From Bacillus smithii (GTDB lineage Bacteria > Bacillota > Bacilli > Bacillales > DSM-4216), in NCBI RefSeq assembly GCF_001050115.1, contig NZ_CP012024.1:2088001-2152000 (forward strand): a stretch of 64,000 bases of DNA, given 5' to 3'. Shown one piece after another: positions 56,036-64,000 of this stretch. How positions within the stretch are numbered: position 1 is the stretch's first letter; every line of letters begins with the position of its first letter. The translations under genes were made by a program, and so were the position numbers. The notes under the pieces are model-generated. The model was not told the DNA's origin and made no database searches. It was given only the letters and a program-made list of their open reading frames with translations.

Positions 56036-57574
56036 TTACTAACTCAACTTTCGCACACAGAAATATTTAAGCATTGCTTGATATAATTAGGTATAGTGGC
56101 CAACCATTTATTCATTTGATTTTTAAAGATGTCCATGTTCAAAGAAACCTCGGCTTCCGCCAAAGTTTGGAAAAGGTCAATAAGTGATTGAAGGGCAGTA
56201 ATAAAATCTATGTCTTTTACATCTTCGCAAAGGATGTAAAAAAGGTTGCCAATCGTCTTAGGATCCTCCTCTTTTCGCATTTGCCAAGCAATGAGAATAT
56301 ATCGTGTAAAAACAATGGTTGTATGGCTAATTAACATGTCGTAGGAACGTCCCTGGAATTCTTTCTCTAAATTTAAAAGGGATTTATTGCATTTGAAGAA
56401 GACTTCAATGTCCCAACGCATGCCGTAAATACGAATGATCTCTTCATTTTCTAATGTTGTATCTGTGCTGAGAATGGCAAGCCATTCGCTCCGTTTATTA
56501 CGGTTTCGTACAAATAGAATTTTTACTGGAATTCCATTGTCTAAAGTAGCATAAACGGATCCGCGAATGTCTTTTTTACCCATGTGAGGTTTTGCCAATT
56601 TGTAAAGTTGATTCAGTGTGAAACGTTCACCATTGTAAACGTATCGCTGCTTTAATTGCTTCACCAAGCCAATGACAAATAACCCTTTGTTCGTAATCTT
56701 CTCAATTAAAGGCGCTTGTGTAAACCAGGAATCCATGAGAACATAGTCAGCTATAATCCCTTTTTCAAGCGCATGATCAAGTAAAGCTGAAGCCACGTCC
56801 GGTTTTGATTTCAGAGCTTCCTGGCGACGCTTATAGCCAGATGTTCGTTTATCAATATTGGTATTGATTTCTTGCAGGCGATTTTCCTTTTTCGGTGAAC
56901 TTAGAAGAGCAAAATCAATGGGAATAAAAGTAAAACTATCGGTCCAGCCAAGGGTAAGCATTTGAAACCCTTTCAAGTACTGATGGGTAGAGTGATCAAA
57001 AACCTTAGCCAACAGTTCAACCGACTTACTACGGTTTCTTGAAAAGACAGAATCATCAATCACAAAAGCTGTGACACGATCTTTTGAAGTTAATGGTTGA
57101 AGCAGACGGATCATTTCACTGCTTAATGAAAGCAGAAACTTTCTCCAATGATAGGTTGGTGTATTTAAAAAGCGATAGACTGTATCCTTTCCGGGCAGAT
57201 CCTGAGATCGTTTACTCATAAAAGCACGAAACCAGTTCTTATATTGGAAGACTAAAAGAAAAATCAGTTTGAAAACAGTAAGACAAGAATACCCGGAAAG
57301 TTTCGTAATATTCGCTTTTCTTAAATGATATCCAATATTTAATTCGGAAAATCCTTGTTTAATTTCTTTTGGTAATTGCGCAAAGTAGTCTTTATTCGTT
57401 ATCATAGTGGTGACACCTTTCTTTTGGATTTGGTTTCGTCACCAATATTTTACCAAAAGAATAGGTGTCTTTCTTTATGTTTTAAAAAATGTCAAATGAT
57501 AATTTTGTACTTCCCAAAACCATTTACATCAAGCATTTAAACAAGATTTTGGACTGCGAAAGCTGAGTTACTAA
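56036..57574 (-). mobile_element. IS4-family insertion sequence in the mur locus
   Basis: The element is about 1539 bases, bounded by 20-base terminal inverted repeats (56036-56055 and 57555-57574) that match at 18 of 20 positions and share TAACTCA and CTTTCGCA. It contains one intact transposase gene whose stop codon lies within the left repeat. No target duplication is visible, so the element or its flanks may have rearranged after insertion. Confidence 0.85.
56044..57405 (-). CDS. IS4 family transposase
   Basis: Encodes 453 residues. The DDE catalytic core is seen in FVIDDSVFSRNRSKS, ADYVLMDSWFTQ and the IS4 signature Y-(2)-R-(3)-E-(6)-K in IYGMRWDIEVFFKCNK. N-terminal region has the DNA-binding part; the reading frame is intact, so it may be active. 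It sits between murP and mupG, in the same direction as both. Confidence 0.92.
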   Translation of the reverse strand: MITNKDYFAQLPKEIKQGFSELNIGYHLRKANITKLSGYSCLTVFKLIFLLVFQYKNWFRAFMSKRSQDLPGKDTVYRFLNTPTYHWRKFLLSLSSEMIRLLQPLTSKDRVTAFVIDDSVFSRNRSKSVELLAKVFDHSTHQYLKGFQMLTLGWTDSFTFIPIDFALLSSPKKENRLQEINTNIDKRTSGYKRRQEALKSKPDVASALLDHALEKGIIADYVLMDSWFTQAPLIEKITNKGLFVIGLVKQLKQRYVYNGERFTLNQLYKLAKPHMGKKDIRGSVYATLDNGIPVKILFVRNRNKRSEWLAILSTDTTLENEEIIRIYGMRWDIEVFFKCNKSLLNLEKEFQGRSYDMLISHTTIVFTRYILIAWQMRKEEDPKTIGNLFYILCEDVKDIDFITALQSLIDLFQTLAEAEVSLNMDIFKNQMNKWLATIPNYIKQCLNISVCES

Positions 57575-57587
57575 TAAAAAAGAAAAG

Positions 57588-57663
57588 TGTCAGACATCGA
57601 TCTATATAGGGGCCACTCTTATAGAAAAATCCTATATACAAGATGGATTGGCTGTCAGACATT
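57588..57663. repeat. TGTCNGACA palindromes and inverted repeat between murP and the IS
   Basis: Two copies of the near-palindrome TGTCAGACA (about 57588-57598 and 57653-57663) flank an inverted repeat, CTATATAGG / CCTATATA. It lies 30 bases after the murP stop and next to the IS4 end. It may be the murP terminator or a leftover of another element. Confidence 0.5.
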
Positions 57664-57694
57664 TCTCTCTTCATTGAACGAAAATATATTTCTA

Positions 57695-59074
57695 TTATTT
57701 TATGTTTTCCGACATTTCTTCTTTATAACCAAATAGGTAAGTGAAAATAAAGCCACATGCATAAGCGATCACAATGCCTATTAGATAATAAAAATATTTA
57801 TTATCAACAATAAGTGGTGTAAGGGACAAACCTGACACTCCTATAGCAGAAGCAGCTGTTTTCATAAAAGCTTGAAAGGCCCCGCCAACCGCCGCGCCTA
57901 AACAAGCAGTAACAAACGGTCTTCCCAACGGCAAAGTAACTCCATACAATAACGGTTCCCCTATTCCAAGAAAGCCTGCAGGTAATCCCCCTTTAATAAT
58001 ACTTCTTAATTTTTTATTTTTAGTTTTGACAAATATGGCAATCGCAGCACCAACTTGACCGGCGCCTGCCATTGCTAAAACAGGCAATAACGGGGTGCTC
58101 CCTGTAGCATGAATTAATTCAAGATGAATAGGCGTTAATCCTTGATGCAATCCAAGCATGACAAGCGGCAAGAAGAATCCGGCTAATATCGCACCCGCTA
58201 TAACGCCACCGACATCTAAGATAGCTTTGATTCCGGTCGTGATGCCATCGGCCACGACTCCTGCAACAGGTTGTATCGCATAAAGACTTAAAATACTAAC
58301 GATCAATACCGTAATCAGTGGAGTAAAAATAATATCAATTGAATTCGGCATGATCTTTCTGATTTGTTTTTCTACAACCGTCATCAACCAAGCAGCAAAA
58401 ATGACTCCGAATAAACCGCCTCGCCCAGGGATAAGAGCATCTCCATAAATATGAATTTCAGCAAGACCCGGATTAAACAACAGCATGCCGGCAATGGCTC
58501 CAAGAACCGGAGTGCCATTAAATTCCTTTGCCGTATTCCAACCTACTAAAACAGCTAAATACGTAAAAATACAACTACCAACTAGCAATAAAATTTGCAT
58601 CCAAGTCGTCTTGTCATCTACACCAACATTTTTTGCAAAGTTCGCTGCTCCATTGATAATCCCTGAAGCTACAAGACCAGGGATTAAAGGTATAAAAATA
58701 TTCCCTATTTTCCTCAAGAAATTTTTAAAAGGCGTCTGATTTTTCGATTTTATATTGGCTTTTTTAAGTGCAGCTCTTTCCTCAAAAGTCAATTCATCTG
58801 GTTCCGCCGTTTCTTCTCCTATTTTAATCCCTGTCGAACGGCTAATGGCATCGGCTACTTTATTAACGGTTCCCGGACCTACAATAATTTGTAAAGTGCC
58901 GTCATCCACGACCCCCATGACGCCTTCTATTTGCCGTAATGCCTCTATATCCGCTTTTTCTTCGTTTTTCAATTCAAGACGTACTCTCGTCATACAGTGT
59001 GCCAATTTGCGGATATTCTCTTTACCGCCCGTGTATTGGAGAATCTTCTTTGCAATCTGTTCTTCTTTTGTCAT
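57695..59074 (-). CDS. murP: MurNAc-specific PTS transporter, IIBC (MurP)
   Basis: Encodes 459 residues. The N-terminal EIIB domain has the phospho-cysteine in LAHCMTRVRLELKN (about residue 27). The EIIC domain with about ten helices follows, with family motif GIGEPLLYGVTLPLGRPF. There is no EIIA domain; the glucose EIIA would serve, as in other MurP. It imports MurNAc or MurNAc-containing disaccharide with phosphorylation at C6. It starts 20 bases after murQ behind GGAGGGAG. mupG lies beyond the IS4 element. Confidence 0.92.
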   Translation of the reverse strand: MTKEEQIAKKILQYTGGKENIRKLAHCMTRVRLELKNEEKADIEALRQIEGVMGVVDDGTLQIIVGPGTVNKVADAISRSTGIKIGEETAEPDELTFEERAALKKANIKSKNQTPFKNFLRKIGNIFIPLIPGLVASGIINGAANFAKNVGVDDKTTWMQILLLVGSCIFTYLAVLVGWNTAKEFNGTPVLGAIAGMLLFNPGLAEIHIYGDALIPGRGGLFGVIFAAWLMTVVEKQIRKIMPNSIDIIFTPLITVLIVSILSLYAIQPVAGVVADGITTGIKAILDVGGVIAGAILAGFFLPLVMLGLHQGLTPIHLELIHATGSTPLLPVLAMAGAGQVGAAIAIFVKTKNKKLRSIIKGGLPAGFLGIGEPLLYGVTLPLGRPFVTACLGAAVGGAFQAFMKTAASAIGVSGLSLTPLIVDNKYFYYLIGIVIAYACGFIFTYLFGYKEEMSENIK

Positions 59075-59094
59075 ACTTCTCCCTCCAAGCCGAT

Positions 59095-59979
59095 CTAAAG
59101 TGCTTTGCGAATAAACCCTTTTGCCTTCTCCAGTTTTTTTATGGCTTCCTCATATGAACATTTAAGTAAAATCATAATAATGGCTGCTTTTACATGATGA
59201 TTGGCTTTTTCAAAATATTGGCTGGCTGTTTCATAATCAACATCCGTCGCTTCCATAATGATTCGCTTTGATCTTTCTACTAGCTTCTGATTCGTCGGTT
59301 GTACGTCTACCATTAAATTTTGATAGGTTTTCCCTATTCCGATCATGGAAGCTGTTGAAATCATATTCAGTACGAGCTTTTGCGCGGTTCCTGCTTTTAG
59401 TCTTGTAGAACCCGTTAACACCTCCGGTCCTGTTTCGACTTCAATAGCCACATCAGCCAACTGACTAATCTCTGCCTGTTTATTGCAGCTAATGCTCACC
59501 GTATTCGCTTTTTGTTCTTTTGCATATGACAGCGCTCCTTTTACATAGGGCGTTCTTCCACTCGCAGCTAATCCGATGACCGTATCGTTTTCATTTAAGA
59601 AAATCGATTTCAAATCATCTTTTCCTAAAGATTCGTTATCCTCAGCTCCTTCCACCGCTTTAGTAAGCGCTTCCAAACCTCCTGCTAAAATACCACTTAC
59701 CATGTTTTTAGGTGCACTAAATGTAGGCATACACTCTACTGCATCGAGAACCCCTAATCTGCCGCTTGTACCAGCCCCTACATAAATAAGTCGGCCTCCA
59801 TTTTGAAAAGATCGGATCACCAACTGAACAGCTTTTTCAATCAAAGGGATTTGCGTTGCAACTGCTTGCGGAACCGTTTGGTCTTCTCGGTTCATCACCT
59901 CCAATATTTCTCTTGTTGACATTAAATCTAAGTCCATCGTGCTGGCATTTCTTTGTTCTGTTGTCAATTTTTCAAGCAT
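59095..59979 (-). CDS. murQ: N-acetylmuramic acid 6-phosphate etherase MurQ
   Basis: Encodes 294 residues, SIS fold. Signature motifs: IYVGAGTSGRLGVLDAVECM and GLAASGRTPYVKGAL; STRLKAGTAQKLVLNM follows, and a small helical UBA-like C-terminal domain. It cleaves the lactyl ether of MurNAc-6P to GlcNAc-6P and lactate. AAGGATGA precedes the ATG. A sigma-A promoter lies about 40 bases upstream, separated from murR by a terminator. Confidence 0.95.
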   Translation of the reverse strand: MLEKLTTEQRNASTMDLDLMSTREILEVMNREDQTVPQAVATQIPLIEKAVQLVIRSFQNGGRLIYVGAGTSGRLGVLDAVECMPTFSAPKNMVSGILAGGLEALTKAVEGAEDNESLGKDDLKSIFLNENDTVIGLAASGRTPYVKGALSYAKEQKANTVSISCNKQAEISQLADVAIEVETGPEVLTGSTRLKAGTAQKLVLNMISTASMIGIGKTYQNLMVDVQPTNQKLVERSKRIIMEATDVDYETASQYFEKANHHVKAAIIMILLKCSYEEAIKKLEKAKGFIRKAL

Positions 59980-60014
59980 CTAATCATCCTTTTTAAAACT
60001 TATTTTTTGATTTT

Positions 60015-60042
60015 ATTGTATATGACTGAAATAAAATGTCAA
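60015..60042 (-). promoter_or_regulatory. sigma-A promoter of murQ-murP
   Basis: On the minus strand, TTGACA (60037-60042) and TACAAT (60015-60020) are 16 bases apart, about 40 bases before murQ. A candidate MurR site lies just upstream. Confidence 0.75.
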
Positions 60043-60069
60043 TAATTACATTTTTATTTTTGAAATTTT

Positions 60070-60088
60070 GTTTCATTTATCAGAAATT
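60070..60088. promoter_or_regulatory. candidate MurR operator at murQ
   Basis: GTTTCA-N7-GAAATT, partly overlapping the palindrome TGAAATTTTGTTTCA (60061-60075). The same flanking words recur before murR at 61010-61030 (N9). Binding is inference. Confidence 0.4.
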
Positions 60089-60122
60089 AAAAAAACATCC
60101 TTCGTTTCCAAGGATGTTTTTT
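60089..60122 (-). terminator. terminator after murR
   Basis: Perfect 11-base arms AAAACATCCTT and AAGGATGTTTT with a 7-base loop, followed on the minus strand by T-rich sequence. It lies between murR and murQ, so murQ has its own transcription start. Confidence 0.85.
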
Positions 60123-60132
60123 GGATTCAAGG

Positions 60133-60981
60133 TTATCTACGCAATTTCACTGCTTCATTTCTTGCCTCATAATACCGATCCACTACTTTCTCTCCAATTC
60201 GATTAAACACGCTTACATAAAGGGCATCCACAATATCAAGTTGTGCCATCCTTGAAGAAATGGTTCCTATCCGAAAATCTTGTTCGACAACCGGTGTACA
60301 CAGCCGAATATCTGCTTTCTTATAAAGAGGAGATTTATCCATATTGGTTATAGCGATCACTGTTGCGCCTTTTTTTTTGGCAAATTGAGCTAATTCAAGG
60401 ACATCCTTCGTTTTCCCCGACATACTGATCGCCACAAAAACATCCCGTTCATCTAAATAAGGAATAAGAGAAAGCAAGTAGTGAAAATCATGAGCCATGA
60501 TCGATTGAAATCCCAGTTTTGTAAATTTGTACTGAGCATCAAAAGCAGCCGTTGCTGAGCCGCCGACACCGTAAAAAACGAGTTTTCTTGCCTTTTGTAT
60601 CACATCTACTGCTTTGTCTAATTCTCTCCGATCCAACGATGTCAGTACGGATTCAATCGCTAACTTGTTCACATACGTCACTTTTTGAAATAAATCATAA
60701 GGTAAATCTTTTTTCTGTAAAATGGAGAAATCAGAAATATTTGTTTCAGATAATGTTAAATGTTTGACTAGCTCCATCTTAAACGTTTTAAAACTCGTCA
60801 TACCAATGGATTTGCAAAACCTCACTACACTTGATTCACTGACTCCCGTTTTCTCCGATAAATCTTTCGTCGTCATATGTGGAACCAATTCAGGATGCTC
60901 TAAAATATACTCACCTATTTTCCGCTCTGCATCCGTAAGTTTATGCCATTCTTTCTTAATTCTCTCGAGTAACGAATTCAC
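60133..60981 (-). CDS. murR: RpiR-type regulator MurR
   Basis: Encodes 282 residues (B. subtilis MurR 283) from a GTG behind GGGGGAAA; the ATG two bases earlier is out of frame and stops at once. N-terminal HTH (TKDLSEKTGVSESSVVRFCK) and a C-terminal SIS domain with FYGVGGSATAAFDAQ and SMSGKTKDVLELAQ that binds phosphosugar. It represses MurNAc catabolism until MurNAc-6P builds up. It is upstream of murQP with its own terminator and a shared candidate operator. Confidence 0.93.
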   Translation of the reverse strand: MNSLLERIKKEWHKLTDAERKIGEYILEHPELVPHMTTKDLSEKTGVSESSVVRFCKSIGMTSFKTFKMELVKHLTLSETNISDFSILQKKDLPYDLFQKVTYVNKLAIESVLTSLDRRELDKAVDVIQKARKLVFYGVGGSATAAFDAQYKFTKLGFQSIMAHDFHYLLSLIPYLDERDVFVAISMSGKTKDVLELAQFAKKKGATVIAITNMDKSPLYKKADIRLCTPVVEQDFRIGTISSRMAQLDIVDALYVSVFNRIGEKVVDRYYEARNEAVKLRR

Positions 60982-61009
60982 ATGATTTCCCCCATTATGC
61001 AACTACTTT

Positions 61010-61030
61010 GTTTCACTATAAAATGAAATT
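61010..61030. promoter_or_regulatory. candidate MurR operator at murR
   Basis: GTTTCA-N9-GAAATT, 30 bases before the murR start. The word TTTGTTTCA (61007-61015) is shared exactly with the murQ upstream site. This would suit autoregulation; unproven. Confidence 0.4.
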
Positions 61031-61144
61031 GGAAAAGGAGTCAACTGATAAAGGAATCGCAAGTATCGTTTCTATCCTTTAAACACAAATATTTTTCTTA
61101 TACGGCATGTCTGAACATTGCGATCCAAAAAATATCATTTATGA

Positions 61145-62896
61145 TTACTCCGAACTAGTTTGTAGTTGTTGTTCGGCAAGTTCTCTGTAGAGAGGATGGG
61201 TTTGCAGCAATTCTCTATGTGTGCCGATCCCGGTGATAACCCCTTTCTCTAATACAACCATTTGGTCTGCGTCGATAACCGTTGAGAGACGATGGGCAAT
61301 AACAATGGTTGTTCTTCCCTCCATCAGCCGCTGCAAGGCCTTTTGAACAAGAACTTCCGATGAACTGTCTAAGTTTGAGGTCGCTTCATCCAGAAGAAGG
61401 ATTTTAGGATCGCGTATAAGAGCGCGTGCAATGGCGATTCTCTGCCGCTGTCCACCTGATAATTTGATTCCCCGTTCCCCCACTTCAGTCCAATATCCTT
61501 TTGGAAGCCGATCGATAAATTCCGCTGCGTTTGCCAGTTTAGCCGCTTGTATGATTTCTTGATCGGAAACGTCTCTACTTAGTCCATAACAAATATTGTC
61601 TCGTATCGTTCCTGACATCATCGGGCTTTCTTGTGAGACATAACTGATATTGCGGCGCCACGAATGTAAGTGAAATTCTTCAATATTGGTTTTCCCTAGC
61701 AATATTTCTCCTTCGTCGGGGGTGTAAAATCGCTCTAACAAAGCAAACAAAGTCGTTTTTCCACCGCCGCTAGGACCAACGATCGCTGTTGTTTTTCCTG
61801 AAGGAATAGTGAGTGTTATTTGTTTGAGTACAGGCTCTCCCTTTTTATAAGAAAAGGAAACATTTCGAAAATGTATGTCTTGATCGTAATTTTGTACTGC
61901 CGGCAATCTGTCGATCGGTTCTTTCTCAAAGGACAAAATGCTTTGGATTCGTTCTGTTGCGCCCATCGCTTTTTGAAATGAGGTGAAAAATACAGCCATC
62001 TGGCTAAAAGGAACAACGATTTGAACCATATAAATAATGATGGCGACAAGCGAGCCGGATGAAAGCGTGCCCGAGGCTACACGAACGCCGCCATAGCCGA
62101 TTAATAGAACTAAAACAAGCATCATCACAAATGTCATAAAAGGGGAAATGACAGACTGTATTCTCGCTTCTTTTAGACCGAATTGAAATAAATGATGAAT
62201 CCCTTGTTCCCCGTTTTTTTGTTCCTCTTTCTCTGCACTGTAAGCTTTGAAAAGACGAATATCGGACAAAACTCTGCCAAGATGAGCGGAAAAACCGGCC
62301 ATTTCATCCTGGGTGGCTTTTGAAATTTTGTACATTTTTTGTCCAAGCGGCCAAAGGAGAAGAAGCGAAACCGGAACTGCCGTCACCATCATAAGGGTCA
62401 TTTTCCAGTCGATAATAAGGAGAATACAGACTGCCCCTCCCACCGAAATGAATCCGGTCAGAAACGTCACGAAATGTTGGGTGATCAGCATTTTCACCGT
62501 ATTGGTGTCTTGAGTAATTCGACTCATCGTTTCTCCTGATTCGTGATTGTCGAAAAAAGGAACAGGCAGTAATAAAACCTGATTCCAAAGCTTTTTACGA
62601 ATCGCCGCCACCACATATTCTCCAATATAGGTAAGGAAGTAGTAAGAAAAACCGGAAGTGATCGTTTGAACGATAAATGAAGCAGCAAGTATAAGAATGA
62701 TGGATGGCTTTAACGCGGATTCAGAAATCTGGTCAACAAGAGATTTAGTAAACCACGGTACTATGAGTCCAACCGCTGTCTCGATCAAACTGAAAGCTAC
62801 AGCCAAAAACAAAATCCATTTGGGAGGATCCGTGCTCCGGATTAACTGCCAAAAAGTTTTCCAATTGTCCATTTGTATTTGGCGATTTTTCTCCAC
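61145..62896 (-). CDS. ABC exporter, BmrA-like half-transporter
   Basis: Encodes 583 residues from the GTG 9 bases after AAGGAG; BmrA of B. subtilis is 589. Six membrane helices occupy about residues 1-310, followed by an ATPase domain: Walker A VGPSGGGKTTLFAL, Q-loop SYVSQESPMMSG, signature LSGGQRQRIAIARAL, Walker B ILLLDEATSNLD and H-loop IVIAHRLST. It works as a homodimer exporting drugs or lipids. It is upstream of the murR locus in the same direction, with no obvious link. Confidence 0.9.
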   Translation of the reverse strand: MEKNRQIQMDNWKTFWQLIRSTDPPKWILFLAVAFSLIETAVGLIVPWFTKSLVDQISESALKPSIILILAASFIVQTITSGFSYYFLTYIGEYVVAAIRKKLWNQVLLLPVPFFDNHESGETMSRITQDTNTVKMLITQHFVTFLTGFISVGGAVCILLIIDWKMTLMMVTAVPVSLLLLWPLGQKMYKISKATQDEMAGFSAHLGRVLSDIRLFKAYSAEKEEQKNGEQGIHHLFQFGLKEARIQSVISPFMTFVMMLVLVLLIGYGGVRVASGTLSSGSLVAIIIYMVQIVVPFSQMAVFFTSFQKAMGATERIQSILSFEKEPIDRLPAVQNYDQDIHFRNVSFSYKKGEPVLKQITLTIPSGKTTAIVGPSGGGKTTLFALLERFYTPDEGEILLGKTNIEEFHLHSWRRNISYVSQESPMMSGTIRDNICYGLSRDVSDQEIIQAAKLANAAEFIDRLPKGYWTEVGERGIKLSGGQRQRIAIARALIRDPKILLLDEATSNLDSSSEVLVQKALQRLMEGRTTIVIAHRLSTVIDADQMVVLEKGVITGIGTHRELLQTHPLYRELAEQQLQTSSE

Positions 62897-63230
62897 TCCA
62901 ATCAACTCCTTCTATCGCTAAATATTTCAACAACGTTGCAGTCGATTCCTCTCTTCTTGGAAAAGCAACATAAGCACTTTACAATACGATCCAACAGAGA
63001 AGATAAACAACTAATCCTGTTTCAGATCAAGGATACGCTTATACAGGATTTGCTGGCGGGAACACTACGATAAAACAAACTCAAACATTGAAAAACAACC
63101 GTAAACGAAGTTCGTCTTCACTAGGAATCTCTTATATTTTGAAGAGCATAAAAAAATTCCCTTCATAGCATAACAAATAATAGTTATCTGCTATAAGGGA
63201 ATTTATTTCTTTCTTATTTTTTATAGTTAT
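62897..63230. other. intergenic region upstream of the ABC exporter
   Basis: About 330 bases with the exporter upstream region and the terminator at 63152-63204. I see no supported ORF or RNA. Confidence 0.5.
63152..63204 (-). terminator. terminator after the 78-residue gene
   Basis: AATTCCCTT-ATAGCA and TGCTAT-AGGGAATT arms, with an AAC/GTT inner pair, followed on the minus strand by T6. It closes the small gene and probably the hydantoinase transcript. Confidence 0.8.
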
Positions 63231-63467
63231 TTATATCGTTTCAGAAAACTTTTTTCTTAAAAGCATTTTTGTTGAGTAGTATTTTCTACCATTCGGTGTC
63301 ATAATATGCAATGTTTTTATTTCTTCAGTTTGTTTGTGATTGTCTGTTATTCGAAAATCGACAAAAGCACCGCTTAAATTTTCCGTCACAGCTACAATTT
63401 GATACCCTTTTTCTAATAATGTATCAATCTCTCTTTTTTCATCCCTGAATAATTCAGAATCAAACAT
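63231..63467 (-). CDS. small unknown protein beside hydantoinase gene
   Basis: Encodes 78 residues from the ATG behind CAGGAGGTG (8-base spacing). The sequence, starting MFDSELFRDEKREIDTLLEK, looks like a compact alpha/beta protein (GYQIVAVTENLSGAFVDFRI strand region, then HIMTPNGRKYYSTKML). No membrane segment or cysteine motif. I do not recognise the family. It lies 58 bases after the hydantoinase gene in the same direction, before a strong terminator, so the two are probably one transcript. Confidence 0.6.
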   Translation of the reverse strand: MFDSELFRDEKREIDTLLEKGYQIVAVTENLSGAFVDFRITDNHKQTEEIKTLHIMTPNGRKYYSTKMLLRKKFSETI

Positions 63468-63525
63468 CTCGAACACCTCCTGTTTAACAGGTAAGACCAA
63501 CTGTAGCTTTTAATCAATACGTTTT

Positions 63526-64000
63526 TTATATCTTTGCTTGAGATACCGTCGGCGTTATTTCCTGGTTGAATTTTCTGCGTTTTAAATATTTACCGCTTCC
63601 TAATGTGCCTACAAATTGCTTATCTTTAATAATAAAATGACCGCGACAAAGCACCGAAATCGGTTCTCCTACAATTTTCATATCCTCAAACGCACTATAA
63701 TCAACGTTCATATGATGGGTATTAGCGGAAATCGAGCGTTTTGCATTAGGATCAAAAATGACAATATCCGCATCACTTCCTACAGCGATCGTGCCTTTTT
63801 GAGGGAATATTCCAAATAATTTAGCGGCTTGAGTGGAAACAATATCAACAAATTGATTTAATGTCAAAATACCTTTTTTCACGCCTTCAGAAAATAAAAT
63901 ACTGAATCGATCCTCAATAAAGGGTCCGCCATTTGGAATCTTCGAAAAATCATGGCGACCAAGTTGTTTTTTCCCATTAAAATTAAAAGAGCAATGGTCA
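63526..64000 (-). CDS. hydA: D-hydantoinase / dihydropyrimidinase, 3' part
   Basis: The C-terminal 157 residues or so; the 5' end lies outside the window. Family motifs are DHCSFNFNGKKQLGRHDFSK, IPNGGPFIEDRFSILFSEGV, TLNQFVDIVSTQAAKLFGIF, KGTIAVGSDADIVIFDP and the late HHMNVDYSAFE, matching Geobacillus-type D-hydantoinases nearly throughout. It opens hydantoins and dihydropyrimidines to N-carbamoyl amino acids using a binuclear metal site (not seen here, being in the missing N-terminal part). The next downstream gene is the 78-residue unknown. Confidence 0.92.
   Translation of the reverse strand, partial: DHCSFNFNGKKQLGRHDFSKIPNGGPFIEDRFSILFSEGVKKGILTLNQFVDIVSTQAAKLFGIFPQKGTIAVGSDADIVIFDPNAKRSISANTHHMNVDYSAFEDMKIVGEPISVLCRGHFIIKDKQFVGTLGSGKYLKRRKFNQEITPTVSQAKI

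Overview
The window is chromosomal DNA from an endospore-forming member of the Bacillaceae. The cotJ, spmAB-dacB, spoVA, spoIIA, spoIIM and mciZ genes show sporulation, and long blocks keep Bacillus subtilis gene order: fer-ypbB-recQ-ypbDE, resABCDE-rluB-spmBA-dacB-scpBA, lysA-spoVA-spoIIA-dacF, drm-xerD-yqzK-fur-spoIIM-nudF, and yqkF to zwf. Base composition is low to moderate GC. A family I pyrophosphatase, a D-hydantoinase and a GC-rich ISLre2 element would suit a thermophilic relative (Geobacillus, Aeribacillus, Caldibacillus or B. smithii type); that placement is inference only.

Layout. 0.4-2.2 kb: a doubtful membrane ORF and the spore coat operon cotJABC. 2.2-6.9 kb: ypbF, ypbE, ypbD, recQ and ypbB (minus strand) facing ferredoxin (plus). 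7-10 kb: a chemoreceptor, inorganic pyrophosphatase and a small membrane peptide. 10-18 kb: the ResDE two-component system and the ResABC cytochrome c maturation genes, separated by a decayed IS200-type element, then rluB. 18.7-25.3 kb: spmB-spmA-dacB, scpB-scpA, ypuF, ribT and lysA. 25.5-31.2 kb: a reduced spoVA operon (A, B and F only), the spoIIA operon with sigF, and a frameshifted dacF. 31.4-39.2 kb: nucleoside salvage (pdp, drm), xerD, yqzK, fur, a complete ISLre2 insertion with a 9-bp target duplication, spoIIM and nudF. 39.4-50.9 kb: mciZ (41 codons), yqkF, yqkE, yqkD, yqkB, a LexA-box-controlled translesion polymerase with its YolD partner, yqzH, yqjQ, a proline T-box leader with proI, namA, rnz and zwf. 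51-54.5 kb: a cyclase-family protein, a YueI-family protein, a pyridoxine kinase and a HAD phosphatase. 54.9-61 kb: a MurNAc recovery locus (murR, murQ, murP, mupG) split by an IS4-family element. 61-64 kb: a BmrA-like ABC exporter, a small unknown gene and the 3' part of a D-hydantoinase gene.

How the genes work together. Most of the window is housekeeping and sporulation: engulfment (spoIIM), forespore sigma control (spoIIA), spore cortex (dacB, spmAB, dacF), DPA and germination functions (spoVA), coat (cotJ) and shut-down of mother-cell division (mciZ). ResABCDE supports cytochrome c assembly and respiratory control. MurP, MurQ and MupG would import and break down MurNAc-containing cell-wall fragments under MurR.

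The most notable points are losses and lesions against the conserved backbone: spoVAC-D-E absent from the spoVA operon, the riboflavin operon absent beside ribT, a homopolymer frameshift in dacF, and IS insertions inside the mur and res loci. I found no clearly novel multigene system. No tRNA, rRNA or CRISPR array was seen.
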